Shown piece after piece: positions 25,763 through 32,926 of a stretch of DNA of 64,000 bases. The notes beneath the pieces were generated by a model. It had not been told where the DNA came from. It made no database searches and saw nothing but the letters and a program-made list of their open reading frames with translations. Position 1 is the stretch's first letter, and every line of letters begins with the position of its first letter. This DNA is from Halococcus salsus (GTDB lineage: Archaea; Halobacteriota; Halobacteria; Halobacteriales; Halococcaceae). Where the stretch lies: contig NZ_JAAAJC010000001.1 of NCBI RefSeq assembly GCF_009900715.1, forward strand, positions 423,216 through 487,215. The letters are read 5' to 3'. Made by a program: the position numbers and the translations under genes.

Positions 25763-27505
25763 ATGAGCCGCAACGACGAGGTCGCCGACCGGTTCGAGGA
25801 GTTCGCCGACCGGCTCGAAGCCACGGGAGTGGAGTACAAACCCCAGTCCTACCGCCGAGCGGCCGAGAACATCCGGGCCCATCCCGGAGCGATCGAGTCG
25901 CTCGCCGCCGAGGGCCAGGACGCCGTCGAGGCGATCGAGGGCGTGGGCGACGCGCTCTCCTCAAAGGTGGTCGAGTACGTCGAGACGGGCGAGATCGAGG
26001 AACTCGAAGAACTCCGAGCGGAACTGCCAGTGGACATGGCGGCGCTGACACGCGTCGAGGGCGTCGGGCCGAAGACGGTGGGCACCCTCTACGAGGAACT
26101 CGGGGTCGAGGACCTCGACGACCTCGAAGCCGCCGCGGAGGCGGAACGCATTCAGGAGGTCGGGGGGTTCGGCGCGAAGACCGAGGAGAACATCCTATCG
26201 GGGATCGCGTTCGCGCGGCAGGCGAGCCAGCGGTCGTTGCTCGGCGACGCACGGCCGGTCGGCGAGGACCTCAAGGAGTACGTCGTGGGACCGGAGGCCG
26301 TGGCGGAGTGTGAACTCGCGGGCTCGCTCCGGCGGTGGCGCGAGACCATCGGCGACGTCGATCTGCTGGTGGCGAGCGAGGACCCCGAACCCGTGATCGA
26401 GCGGTTCGTCGACTGGGAGCGCGCCGAGCGCGTCATCGAGTCGGGGACGACGAAGGCGAGCCTCCGGGCCAACGGCGTACGAGTGGACCTTCGCGTGGTG
26501 GTCCCCGAGGAGTTCGGCGGCGCGCTCCAGTACTTCACCGGCAGTCGCGACCACAACATCGGGTTTCGGAATCGCGCTATCGACCGGAACCTCAAAGTCA
26601 ACGAATATGGGGTGTTCGACGTGAGCGAGGTCGAAGACATCGAGGCGGGCCAGCGCGTCGGCGAGCGGGTCGCGGGCGAGACCGAGTCCGGAGTTTACGA
26701 GGCGGTCGGCCTCCCGTGGGTCCCGCCCGAACTCCGTGAGGACAGTGGCGAGCTCGCCGCCGCCGCCGACGGCGACCTGCCCGACCTCCTCGACGGGTCC
26801 GGGATCCGCGGGGACCTCCACACCCACACCGACGCCTCGGACGGAAAGGCAACCATCGAGGAGATGGTCGCGGAGGCGACGGAGTTCGGTCACGACTACC
26901 TCGCGATAACCGACCACGCGAGCGGGCCGGGGGTCGTCGCCGACACCGGCGTCGAGGACGACGACCTCCTCGACCACGCGGACACGATCCGGGAGGTCGG
27001 AGAATCAGCCGAGATCGACGTCTTCGCGGGCGTCGAGGCCAACATCGACGCCGAAGGGGGGGTCTCCGTGGAGGACGACGTGCTCGAAACCCTCGACATC
27101 GTGGTCGCCTCGCCCCACAGCGGGCTCGACGGCGACGGTACCGAGCGGATCGTCACGGCGATCGAACACCCCGAGGTGGATATCATCGGCCACCCGACCG
27201 GGCGCTACCTCAACCAGCGCGCGGGGCTCGACCTCGATTTCGAGGCGGTCGCCGGAGCGGCCGCGGAGAACGGCGTCGCGCTCGAAGTCAACGCGAACCC
27301 CCGTCGACTCGACCTCTCGGGCGGGGCGGTCCGGACCGCCATCGAGGCCGGCGCGACGATAGTCGTCGACACCGACGCCCACCGGCCGGCGAGCTACGAC
27401 CTCGTGCGGTACGGCGTCCACACCGCCCGGCGCGGCTGGGCTGAGACGGACGACGTGCTCAACGCGCGGGGCGTCGAGGGACTGCAGGCGTTTCTCGCCG
27501 AGTGA
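25763..27505 (+). CDS. polX: DNA polymerase/3'-5' exonuclease PolX
   Basis: 580-residue family X polymerase with a PHP nuclease domain, used in base excision repair. N-terminal helix-hairpin-helix region (residues 1-130: AIEGVGDALSSKV, RVEGVGPKTVGTLY, EVGGFGAKTEENI), nucleotidyltransferase core with SLRRWRETIGDVDLLVA near 195-215 (two catalytic Asp), thumb to about 335, then PHP from about 350 with GDLHTHTDASDG, AITDHASGPG, GVEANID, SPHSGLD, GHPTGR and DTDAHRP as metal-binding loops. All catalytic motifs look intact. The start ATG 25763 lies after the DUF5788 stop, and the stop overlaps the next gene by four bases. Confidence 0.95.
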   Translation: MSRNDEVADRFEEFADRLEATGVEYKPQSYRRAAENIRAHPGAIESLAAEGQDAVEAIEGVGDALSSKVVEYVETGEIEELEELRAELPVDMAALTRVEGVGPKTVGTLYEELGVEDLDDLEAAAEAERIQEVGGFGAKTEENILSGIAFARQASQRSLLGDARPVGEDLKEYVVGPEAVAECELAGSLRRWRETIGDVDLLVASEDPEPVIERFVDWERAERVIESGTTKASLRANGVRVDLRVVVPEEFGGALQYFTGSRDHNIGFRNRAIDRNLKVNEYGVFDVSEVEDIEAGQRVGERVAGETESGVYEAVGLPWVPPELREDSGELAAAADGDLPDLLDGSGIRGDLHTHTDASDGKATIEEMVAEATEFGHDYLAITDHASGPGVVADTGVEDDDLLDHADTIREVGESAEIDVFAGVEANIDAEGGVSVEDDVLETLDIVVASPHSGLDGDGTERIVTAIEHPEVDIIGHPTGRYLNQRAGLDLDFEAVAGAAAENGVALEVNANPRRLDLSGGAVRTAIEAGATIVVDTDAHRPASYDLVRYGVHTARRGWAETDDVLNARGVEGLQAFLAE

Positions 27506-27960
27506 AGCTCCTGCTCGACGCGACGTGCGGCGGACTGCGGGCCTCCCTCCGGCTGTGCGGGCACGACACGGCGTACGCGCTCGACCGCGGTATCGAGGAC
27601 GACGACCGCCTCCGTGTCCTCGCCCGGCGAGAGGACCGGACGCTCGTGACGCGGGACAGGGAGCTCGCGGCACGAACCGAGCGCTCGGTGTTGCTCACCG
27701 CACGCGAGGTGGACGACCAGCTCCGCGAACTCGCCGAAGCCGGGATCCCCCTCGACGTCGCCGACGACCCGGCGTTCTGTGGGCGGTGCAACGGGTCGCT
27801 CGACGCGATGGCGGAGACCGACTCTACCCCGGCGTACGCACCCGACCCCGCGGACCAGCGGGTGTGGCGGTGTGTCGACTGTGGGCAGTGCTTCTGGAAG
27901 GGGAGTCACTGGCGCGCGATGCGGGACAGGCTCGCGGCCGTCCCGCGCGAGGGCGGTTAA
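27502..27960 (+). CDS. Mut7-C RNase-domain protein
   Basis: 152-residue protein of the Mut7-C family, a PIN-like nuclease domain joined to a zinc ribbon. LLDATCGGLRASLRLCGHD at residues 4-22 and REDRTLVTRDRELA near residue 43 are the acidic active-site regions. The C-terminal ribbon has CGRC and CVDCGQCFWKGSHW. The start GTG overlaps the polX stop, suggesting translational coupling with this repair polymerase. It is convergent and overlaps the rhodanese gene by four bases. The RNA substrate is unknown. Confidence 0.88.
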   Translation: MKLLLDATCGGLRASLRLCGHDTAYALDRGIEDDDRLRVLARREDRTLVTRDRELAARTERSVLLTAREVDDQLRELAEAGIPLDVADDPAFCGRCNGSLDAMAETDSTPAYAPDPADQRVWRCVDCGQCFWKGSHWRAMRDRLAAVPREGG

Positions 27961-28343
27961 AACGGGGCGTCGCTGGTCGTCGTCTCGTCGCTACTCGTCC
28001 CATCGTCGCTCGTTTCGGTGGCTTCGAGGGACCGTTCGTCGTGCCACGCGGTGAGCCCGCCGGCGAGGCTCTCGACGCGGCCCTCGACGGCCGCCGAGGA
28101 CTGGAGGAGCTGCATCGCCTGGCGGCTGGCGATCCCCTTCGGGCAGACGGTCACGACGCGCTCGGCGTCAGCGAACTCCTCGGCTCGCCGGGGGATCTGG
28201 TCGAACGGCACGTTCTCGCTCCCCGGGATGTGGCCGCGGTCGAACGCGCTCGGGGAACGGATGTCGACGACGCGAACCTCGTCGCCGGTTTCGAGCAGGT
28301 CGTCGAGCTCCGTGGGCGTGATCTCGTCGTCGTCGGCGTTCAC
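27957..28343 (-). CDS. Rhodanese-like domain protein
   Basis: 128-residue single rhodanese domain. RVVDIRSPSAFDRGHIPGS is the N-terminal CH2A-like motif, and VVTVCPKGIASRQAM contains the active-site cysteine at about residue 71, so persulfide transfer is possible. The last 25 residues are a Ser/Thr/Asp tail. ATG at 28343. The sulfur acceptor cannot be inferred; no sulfur-pathway genes adjoin it. Confidence 0.9.
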   Translation of the reverse strand: MNADDDEITPTELDDLLETGDEVRVVDIRSPSAFDRGHIPGSENVPFDQIPRRAEEFADAERVVTVCPKGIASRQAMQLLQSSAAVEGRVESLAGGLTAWHDERSLEATETSDDGTSSDETTTSDAPF

Positions 28344-28427
28344 GTCCCGAGTAGCGGTCTCGTGCGAATAAACCCGGTGTTCGGTGCCGGTGTCGATCCC
28401 CTCGGCCGCTCGTTCGAGTTCTCGTAT

Positions 28428-28655
28428 TCAGTCACCACCGCCGCCGAACAGCGCTCTGAGGGTTCTTACCAGGTCGAGGAGGTTCTCGAGGGTGTTGTCG
28501 ATGCTGCGGATGAGGCCGTTCAGCCAATCGAGCTGCAGGACGGTGGCCTCCACACCGGACGCCACGTGGAGCGAAGCGGCTAGTTCGAGGTTCGTGACGG
28601 CGACGGCGACCACGACGACGGTCGCCATGCCGACCATCGCGAGAGCGGGGTTCAT
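28428..28655 (-). CDS. Small membrane or exported protein, unknown
   Basis: 75 residues: an N-terminal hydrophobic stretch (ALAMVGMATVVVVAVAV), then a predicted amphipathic helix (LNGLIRSIDNTLENLLDLVR) and a GGGGD tail. It could be a signal-anchored peptide. ATG 28655 was chosen because a TACATAC-like element lies about 30 bases upstream; the longer frame to 28700 adds a basic, unlikely prefix. It is not assigned to a family. Short length lowers confidence. Confidence 0.5.
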   Translation of the reverse strand: MNPALAMVGMATVVVVAVAVTNLELAASLHVASGVEATVLQLDWLNGLIRSIDNTLENLLDLVRTLRALFGGGGD

Positions 28656-28767
28656 CTGTCGGGCCTTTCGTCTCGTCCCGTATGTACTTCTCGGCAGCAT
28701 TCGCCGAGAACGGTGCGAGCGCGCTAGTAGGCGTGCTCGACGGCGCGACCGGAACCGTTCTCGTCCG

Positions 28768-29316
28768 CTACAGCACCCCCTCCTCGCTCGCCAGCAGCAG
28801 TCCCTCGATGGTGGCGTCGTTCGCGGGTTCGGTTCGGGCGACGTCGAGCGCCTCGTCGACCGGGAGCGACGTCACGGTCAGGAACTCGTTCTCGTCGAGG
28901 TCGCGGTCGGTCGGTGTGAGGCCCTCGGCGAGCGCCACGGCGCGGCGGTGGCGGAGCACGCCGGTGGCGACCCAGTAGTCCTCGAGCAGTGAGACACCCG
29001 AGGGTTCGTAGCCGGTCTCCTCGCGGAGTTCGCGCGCGCCGGCCGTCGTCGCGGACTCGCCGTCCTCGACGATGCCGGCGGGGAGTTCGAGACACTGCTC
29101 GCCGATCGCGGGGCGGTACTGGTCGACCATCACCAGCTCGTCGTCGGCGAGCGCCACCACCACGACCGCCGCCGGGAGTTCGGCCCAGTAGTACTTCTTC
29201 TCGCTGCCGTCGGGCTGCTCGACCAGGTCGTAGCCCCCGGTGTACCATCCCGTCTCGTACTCGGCGACCGATTCGACGACGCGCCAGTCGTGGGTCGAGT
29301 CCGCGGGGTCGTTCAT
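28768..29316 (-). CDS. NUDIX hydrolase
   Basis: 182-residue NUDIX enzyme. The Nudix box is complete: [17 protein letters not shown], then REETGY at about residues 80-102. The preceding [18 protein letters not shown] is typical of the ADP-ribose/ADP-sugar pyrophosphatase subgroup, so ADP-ribose cleavage is the likeliest activity. ATG 29316. It is separated from its neighbours by about 70-80 bases on each side. Confidence 0.93.
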   Translation of the reverse strand: MNDPADSTHDWRVVESVAEYETGWYTGGYDLVEQPDGSEKKYYWAELPAAVVVVALADDELVMVDQYRPAIGEQCLELPAGIVEDGESATTAGARELREETGYEPSGVSLLEDYWVATGVLRHRRAVALAEGLTPTDRDLDENEFLTVTSLPVDEALDVARTEPANDATIEGLLLASEEGVL

Positions 29317-29395
29317 ACCGCCCCTCCACCCGCCGAGCGCTAAACGGTGGCGTTCCCGGGGAGGCTATCGACGGTCGAGTTCGAGAGCGAGACCG

Positions 29396-29953
29396 TCAGT
29401 AGACGGCGTAGAGGAGGAGGTAGACCACGATCCCGAGCGTGAACGAGACCAGCCAGAGCGAGGCGGCGACGCGACCCACGCGGGGGTGGTTCGTCGCCGG
29501 GAGTTCGGCCACGTCGTGGGTCAGCGCGAGCAGGAGGACGTAGTAGAGCAGCGGGATACAGACGATGGCGAGCAGGATGTGGATCCCGAGGACCGGGAGG
29601 TAGACGAACTGATACACCGAGTCGGGGCCGGGGAACGGTGACGGGCCGACGAGCGAGACCCGATAGAGGTAGAGCACGAGGAACGCCACGAACAGCCCGA
29701 CCGTGACCAGCATCAGGCGTCGGTGTCGGTCGACTGCGCCGCGCCGGATCGCGCGCCAGCCGACGACGATGGTGCCGATGGCGACCGCGCTGAGGACGGC
29801 GTTCACGTGTGGAATGGCGGCGATGACCGCCTCGGGCGGGGTCGGGGCGACCGCCTCGAAGACACCGAGGACCGCCCCGAAGACCAGGGCGAGCGATACC
29901 ACCGAGAGAACACCCGTCACCGCCGGAACATGGTCGCGGGTTCGAAACGCCAT
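29396..29953 (-). CDS. DUF420 membrane protein
   Basis: 185-residue membrane protein of DUF420 (YozB-like), with five hydrophobic segments. Histidines in AIPHVNAVLSAVAIG and VDRHRRLMLV, and YLPVLGIHILLAI, match the conserved histidines of the family, which is often linked to haem-copper oxidase biogenesis genes. No oxidase genes are in this window, so the role is not supported by context. Confidence 0.9.
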   Translation of the reverse strand: MAFRTRDHVPAVTGVLSVVSLALVFGAVLGVFEAVAPTPPEAVIAAIPHVNAVLSAVAIGTIVVGWRAIRRGAVDRHRRLMLVTVGLFVAFLVLYLYRVSLVGPSPFPGPDSVYQFVYLPVLGIHILLAIVCIPLLYYVLLLALTHDVAELPATNHPRVGRVAASLWLVSFTLGIVVYLLLYAVY

Positions 29954-29983
29954 GCCGGCACCAGCAGTCGGGAGGATTTGTAG

Positions 29984-31279
29984 CTACTCATCCCACACGA
30001 AATCGCCGAACTCCGTCTGCCCGTCGCGGCGTGTTCGCGACCCGGTCGTGGCTTCGGCGTCCGTCGCGGAAGCGTGGTCGACGCCACCGTCGGCGCGACC
30101 GGGTTCGGTCCCTCGGGTCTCGAACCCGTCGAGGCTCGCCTGCTCGCCCGAAGCGAACGAGAGGTTCGAGACCCGAACCCCGAGCTTCCTGACCTCGGCC
30201 CCGCGGAACTCGCCGAGGAGGTCGAGCGCGACCTCGCGAACGAGGTCGGCGTCGGCCACGGGCCCCGGCAGCGAGCGCGCGCGGGTGTTGACGTCGAACG
30301 GCGGCGTCACGACCTTGATCCCGATGGTTCGATAGAGCGCGTTCTCGCGCTCGGCACGCTCGGCGACGGCGGTCGCGAGCCGCCGTACCCGCTCGCGTTT
30401 CGCGTCCACCTCGTCGGTGGCCTCGGTGAACGCCGACTCGCGCGAGAGGCTCTTGGGTCGGCCGACCGGCGTCACCGACCGTGTGTCCTCGCCGCGGGCG
30501 AACCGTCGGATCTCCCGGCCGCGCTCGCCGAACTTCGTGTCGAGTTTTCGGAGCGGTGTCGCCGCGAGGTCGCCCGCGGTCTCGATCCCCATCCCGCGGA
30601 GCTCGCGTGCCGTCACGGGTCCCACTCCATACACGGTCTCGACGTCGAGCGGCGCGAGGAAGCCCGCGACCTCGCCCGGCGGAATCGGCACGAGACCATC
30701 GGGTTTGTCGTGGTCGGCGGCGACCTTCGCCGCGCTCATGTTCGGCGCGACCCCGACGCTCGCGACAACCTCGACTTCGCGCTCGATCCGCTGTTTGACG
30801 TGCCGGGCGTAGCCCGCCGCGAGCGTCCGGCCATCGACGCGCTGCCACGAGGTCCGGTCGGTGACGTCGAGCGCCGCCTCGTCGATGCTCACTTCACGGA
30901 CGACGTCGGCGCAGTCGTGGAGGATCTCCCTGACCTCCTCGCTCACCGACTGGTAGTAGTCCAGGTCGACCGGTCGGTAGTGGCCCACCACTTCGTCCGG
31001 GTCCGTCGAGCTCTCGGCGCGCGGGAGGCGTTCGAGCGCGGTCGAGATGGGCTGTGCGCTCTCGATTCCATGTGATCGGGCCTCGTAGCTCGCGGTGGCG
31101 ACCGCGCCGTGGGTCTCGCCGTCCTCGTAGCCCATCCCGACCACCACGGGTTCGCCGTCGAGCGAGGGCTCGCGGCGGCGCTCGCAGGCGGCGTAGAAGC
31201 AATCCATATCGACGTGGAAGACGATCGAAGTATCGCCGTCGGCGACACCCGGCAGGCGCGCCTCCCCACGCTCGGCCAT
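29984..31279 (-). CDS. dinB: Y-family DNA polymerase IV (DinB)
   Basis: 431-residue translesion polymerase. The catalytic blocks are VFHVDMDCFYAACERRREPS near residue 20 and EVSIDEAALDV near 130, each with the expected acidic residues. VETVYGVGPVTARELRGMG is the helix-hairpin-helix of the thumb; the little-finger domain spans about 260-370. Two PIP-like motifs lie in the tail: QASLDGFE near residue 385 and QTEFGDFV at the C-terminus, suggesting PCNA binding. ATG 31279 was chosen by family N-terminus. It is divergent from the peptide at 31405, with a palindrome between. Confidence 0.94.
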   Translation of the reverse strand: MAERGEARLPGVADGDTSIVFHVDMDCFYAACERRREPSLDGEPVVVGMGYEDGETHGAVATASYEARSHGIESAQPISTALERLPRAESSTDPDEVVGHYRPVDLDYYQSVSEEVREILHDCADVVREVSIDEAALDVTDRTSWQRVDGRTLAAGYARHVKQRIEREVEVVASVGVAPNMSAAKVAADHDKPDGLVPIPPGEVAGFLAPLDVETVYGVGPVTARELRGMGIETAGDLAATPLRKLDTKFGERGREIRRFARGEDTRSVTPVGRPKSLSRESAFTEATDEVDAKRERVRRLATAVAERAERENALYRTIGIKVVTPPFDVNTRARSLPGPVADADLVREVALDLLGEFRGAEVRKLGVRVSNLSFASGEQASLDGFETRGTEPGRADGGVDHASATDAEATTGSRTRRDGQTEFGDFVWDE

Positions 31280-31333
31280 ACCGAACCGACGCCGCTCGAC
31301 ACCATGAGCTTTGGCACCCTCGCTTCGTGTGTC

Positions 31334-31348
31334 ACCGTTCGGAACGGT
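31334..31348. promoter_or_regulatory. Palindrome between dinB and a small-peptide gene
   Basis: ACCGTTC and GAACGGT flank a single G, a perfect 15-base dyad. It lies 55 bases upstream of dinB and 57 bases upstream of the ATG at 31405, in a divergent regulatory region. It could bind a dimeric regulator acting on both genes. No known operator consensus is claimed. Confidence 0.45.
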
Positions 31349-31371
31349 CCCCACCATGTGGCACCGACACA

Positions 31372-31383
31372 AAACTTATTACG
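31372..31383 (+). promoter_or_regulatory. TATA box of the 36-residue peptide gene
   Basis: AAACTTATTACG is centred 27 bases before the ATG at 31405 in an AT-rich stretch, one of the clearest promoters in the window. Confidence 0.6.
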
Positions 31384-31404
31384 AATAGATAATTACGTTG
31401 AATT

Positions 31405-31515
31405 ATGTCTGACGCCGTTTCAGCCCAGTCCCGCCCCTTCCGACGGATCCGCCGTGCGCTCTCGCTGGCCTACACGCCGGAGGAGAGCAACACCGGTCGT
31501 ATCGAGAAAAGATAG
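31405..31515 (+). CDS. 36-residue basic peptide
   Basis: The peptide begins MSDAVSAQSRPFRRIRRALS and continues LAYTPEESNTGRIEKR. It is basic, unlike most haloarchaeal proteins, which fits binding to nucleic acid or a partner protein. A strong leaderless-type promoter precedes it, and it is divergent from dinB across a perfect palindrome. I do not recognise a family. It is followed by 60 bases and then copies of the tRNA-Trp 3' end. Confidence 0.5.
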   Translation: MSDAVSAQSRPFRRIRRALSLAYTPEESNTGRIEKR

Positions 31516-31576
31516 TTCGCGAAACGACGGCATTGCTGGAGGATGGGTTTTCGGTGATGATTCGAGTCGGAAAGAG

Positions 31577-31647
31577 GGGGTCGGAGGGATTTGAACCACC
31601 TGAACGTCGCTCCCGTCGGTCGCTCGTTCCGTCGTTCAAATCCCTCC
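31577..31647. repeat. Direct and inverted copies of the tRNA-Trp 3' end
   Basis: Positions 31577-31597 repeat exactly the 21 bases at 31692-31712, which are the acceptor 3' strand and T arm of tRNA-Trp. Positions 31634-31647 are a 14-base inverted copy of 31583-31596, so 31583-31647 can also fold as a large hairpin with a loop of about 37 bases. Duplicated tRNA 3' ends are what tyrosine integrases leave behind; no integrase gene remains nearby. Confidence 0.6.
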
Positions 31648-31690
31648 GCGTTCCATGCTCGCGGCTCGCGGGATTGCTCGCCGCGAGAAG

Positions 31691-31869
31691 TGGGGTCGGA
31701 GGGATTTGAACCCCCGATCGACTGATATCTCCGGTGTGCGCCTCGGTCCTCCAGAGGGTCGTCACGGCGGGTGGTGATCAGCCGCCCGCTCTGTATATCA
31801 GTCTGGAGTTTCGTCACCGAGCGCGTTGCCTCTGGAGTCAGTCGCCATGCCTGGCTTGGCCACGACCCC
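31691..31869 (-). tRNA. tRNA-Trp (CCA anticodon) with a 105-base intron
   Basis: Acceptor stem GGGGTCG (31863-31869) pairs perfectly with CGACCCC (31692-31698); the T arm contains TTCAAAT, the discriminator is A and the 3' CCA is not encoded. The anticodon CCA is at 31833-31835, with stem ACTGA/TCAGT. The exons are 31832-31869 and 31691-31726 (74 bases together). The intron 31727-31831 follows the base after the anticodon, the usual place in haloarchaeal tRNA-Trp. It contains GTGACGA (C-like) boxes, a CTGA (D'-like) box, GACTGATAT complementary to the 3' exon anticodon stem and CCTCTGGAG complementary to the anticodon region. In known haloarchaea this intron guides 2'-O-methylation of its own tRNA. 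A GGTTTACC element about 28 bases upstream fits a promoter. Confidence 0.95.
31727..31831 (-). ncRNA. Box C/D-like guide RNA within the tRNA-Trp intron
   Basis: The 105-base intron carries two GTGACGA boxes and a CTGA box, with stretches complementary to the anticodon and the 3' side of the anticodon stem of the same tRNA. This matches the haloarchaeal pre-tRNA-Trp intron known to guide methylation of C34 and U39. The exact splice points are inferred from the tRNA fold. Confidence 0.8.
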
Positions 31870-31953
31870 GCAGGCGAAGCCAATGTCGGCGCAGGTAAAC
31901 CCATTTCGGTCTCTCGCCGGGCGGCGAGCGCGCGAAATCGCCCCACGACGAGC

Positions 31954-31963
31954 GGCTTATACG
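31954..31963 (+). promoter_or_regulatory. TATA box of the GNAT gene at 31985
   Basis: GGCTTATACG is centred about 26 bases before ATG 31985, supporting the short form of the protein. A longer reading frame to 31826 would run into tRNA-Trp. Confidence 0.6.
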
Positions 31964-31984
31964 CGATTCGGGCGTGCGACCGGC

Positions 31985-32386
31985 ATGGACTACGAACTCA
32001 CCGAGGAACCCCCGATGCCGCGCGAGTTCGTCGCGCTCCGGCGGGCCGCCGGGATGGGCGGCCGTACCATCGAGGCCGCCGAAGCGGGTCTCGGCAACGA
32101 GTGTGTCGCGGTCTCGGTCCGTACGGAGGGTGACCTCGTGGGGATGGGCCGAGTGGTCGGCGACGGCGCGACCGTCTTCCAGGTCGTCGACATCGCGGTC
32201 GACCCGGACCACCAGGGCCACGGTCTCGGACGGCGGATCATGGAGCACCTCGGCTCGTGGCTCGACGCCAACGCGCCGCCCTCCGCCTACGTCAACCTCA
32301 TCGCCAGCGAGCCGGCGTTCTACGAACGGTTCGGGTTCGAGACCTGTGCGCCCACCCTCGTCGGGATGGACCGTCCATCGGAGTGA
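31985..32386 (+). CDS. GNAT family N-acetyltransferase
   Basis: 133-residue acetyltransferase. The acetyl-CoA binding motif A is DIAVDPDHQGHGLGRRIMEH near residue 60, containing QGHGLG; YVNLIASEPAFYERFGFETC is motif B with the usual FYERFGF. The start MDYELTEEPPMPREF is fixed by the TATA box and by tRNA-Trp upstream. The substrate (small molecule or protein N-terminus) is unknown. Its 3' end runs up to the remnant regulator gene on the opposite strand. Confidence 0.9.
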   Translation: MDYELTEEPPMPREFVALRRAAGMGGRTIEAAEAGLGNECVAVSVRTEGDLVGMGRVVGDGATVFQVVDIAVDPDHQGHGLGRRIMEHLGSWLDANAPPSAYVNLIASEPAFYERFGFETCAPTLVGMDRPSE

Positions 32387-32619
32387 CGAACGTGTTCGGT
32401 AGCGACGAGAGCTTCTCGTGGATGGTCTCGGGGTCGTCGGTCTCCCCGAAGTCCACGCCCCGGTGGATCTCGGGTTTCGTGTAGGCCTTCTCGGCGTTCT
32501 CGGCCAGAAAGGCGAGTATCAGGTCCTCGTCGGTCTCGTAGTCGCCGACGGAGTCGGTTCGCGGTGTCCTCGTCGGTGTCGAACTCGCCGTCATCCCACT
32601 CGCGTTCGGTGATCGGCAT
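32387..32619 (-). pseudogene. Frameshifted, 3'-truncated small regulator remnant
   Basis: A typical haloarchaeal start MPITEREWDDGEFDTDEDT is read from ATG 32619, with a GTTATACTG TATA box 29 bases upstream. The frame then loses similarity, while a second frame continues with YETDEDLILAFLAENAEKAY, then TKPEIHRGVDFG and DPETIHEKLSSLPN, a winged-helix-like unit. A one-base change near 32545-32570 would join them. The sequence stops at the convergent GNAT gene, so the C-terminal half is missing. It is most simply a decaying gene; a sequencing error in the window would explain the shift but not the truncation. Confidence 0.5.
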
Positions 32620-32666
32620 GGTCGTTCGCACGTCGGACCATGTCAGTATAACAGAAGGTAGTCCGG

Positions 32667-32894
32667 TTATTCGCGGTCGGTGTCACTCCACTCGCAGTCC
32701 TGGCACTTCTGGCCGGTGACGAACTCCGCGATCGAGGGCATGTAGCCGACTTCGAGGACGTTGCCGCCGCACTCGGGGCAGTCCCGGTCGGCGTCCGCGA
32801 TGGGTTCGGCGTCCATCACGTCGTCGCCCTCGATGAGTTCGGCGAGGCGTTTGGGGGTGACCATCCGTCCTTCCACGACGCGGTTTTCGGCCAT
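32667..32894 (-). CDS. DUF5795 family zinc-ribbon protein
   Basis: 75-residue haloarchaeal protein of DUF5795. The start MAENRVVEGRMVTPKRLAEL leads to a zinc ribbon with CPECGGNVLEVGYMPS and CQDCEW, giving four cysteines for one metal. The small size and lone ribbon suggest an adaptor or nucleic-acid binder, but the function is unknown. It lies 32 bases downstream of the DUF5794 gene on the same strand, so the two are probably cotranscribed. Confidence 0.85.
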   Translation of the reverse strand: MAENRVVEGRMVTPKRLAELIEGDDVMDAEPIADADRDCPECGGNVLEVGYMPSIAEFVTGQKCQDCEWSDTDRE

Positions 32895-32926
32895 GTGAGG
32901 GGCTGAGGGGCTGGGGCCCTAAACCC

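Noticed and set aside
31403-31946. Frames crossing tRNA-Trp and its duplicated end
   Set aside because: They include the tRNA itself, read as SNPSDP-type strings, a common artefact of tRNA sequence.
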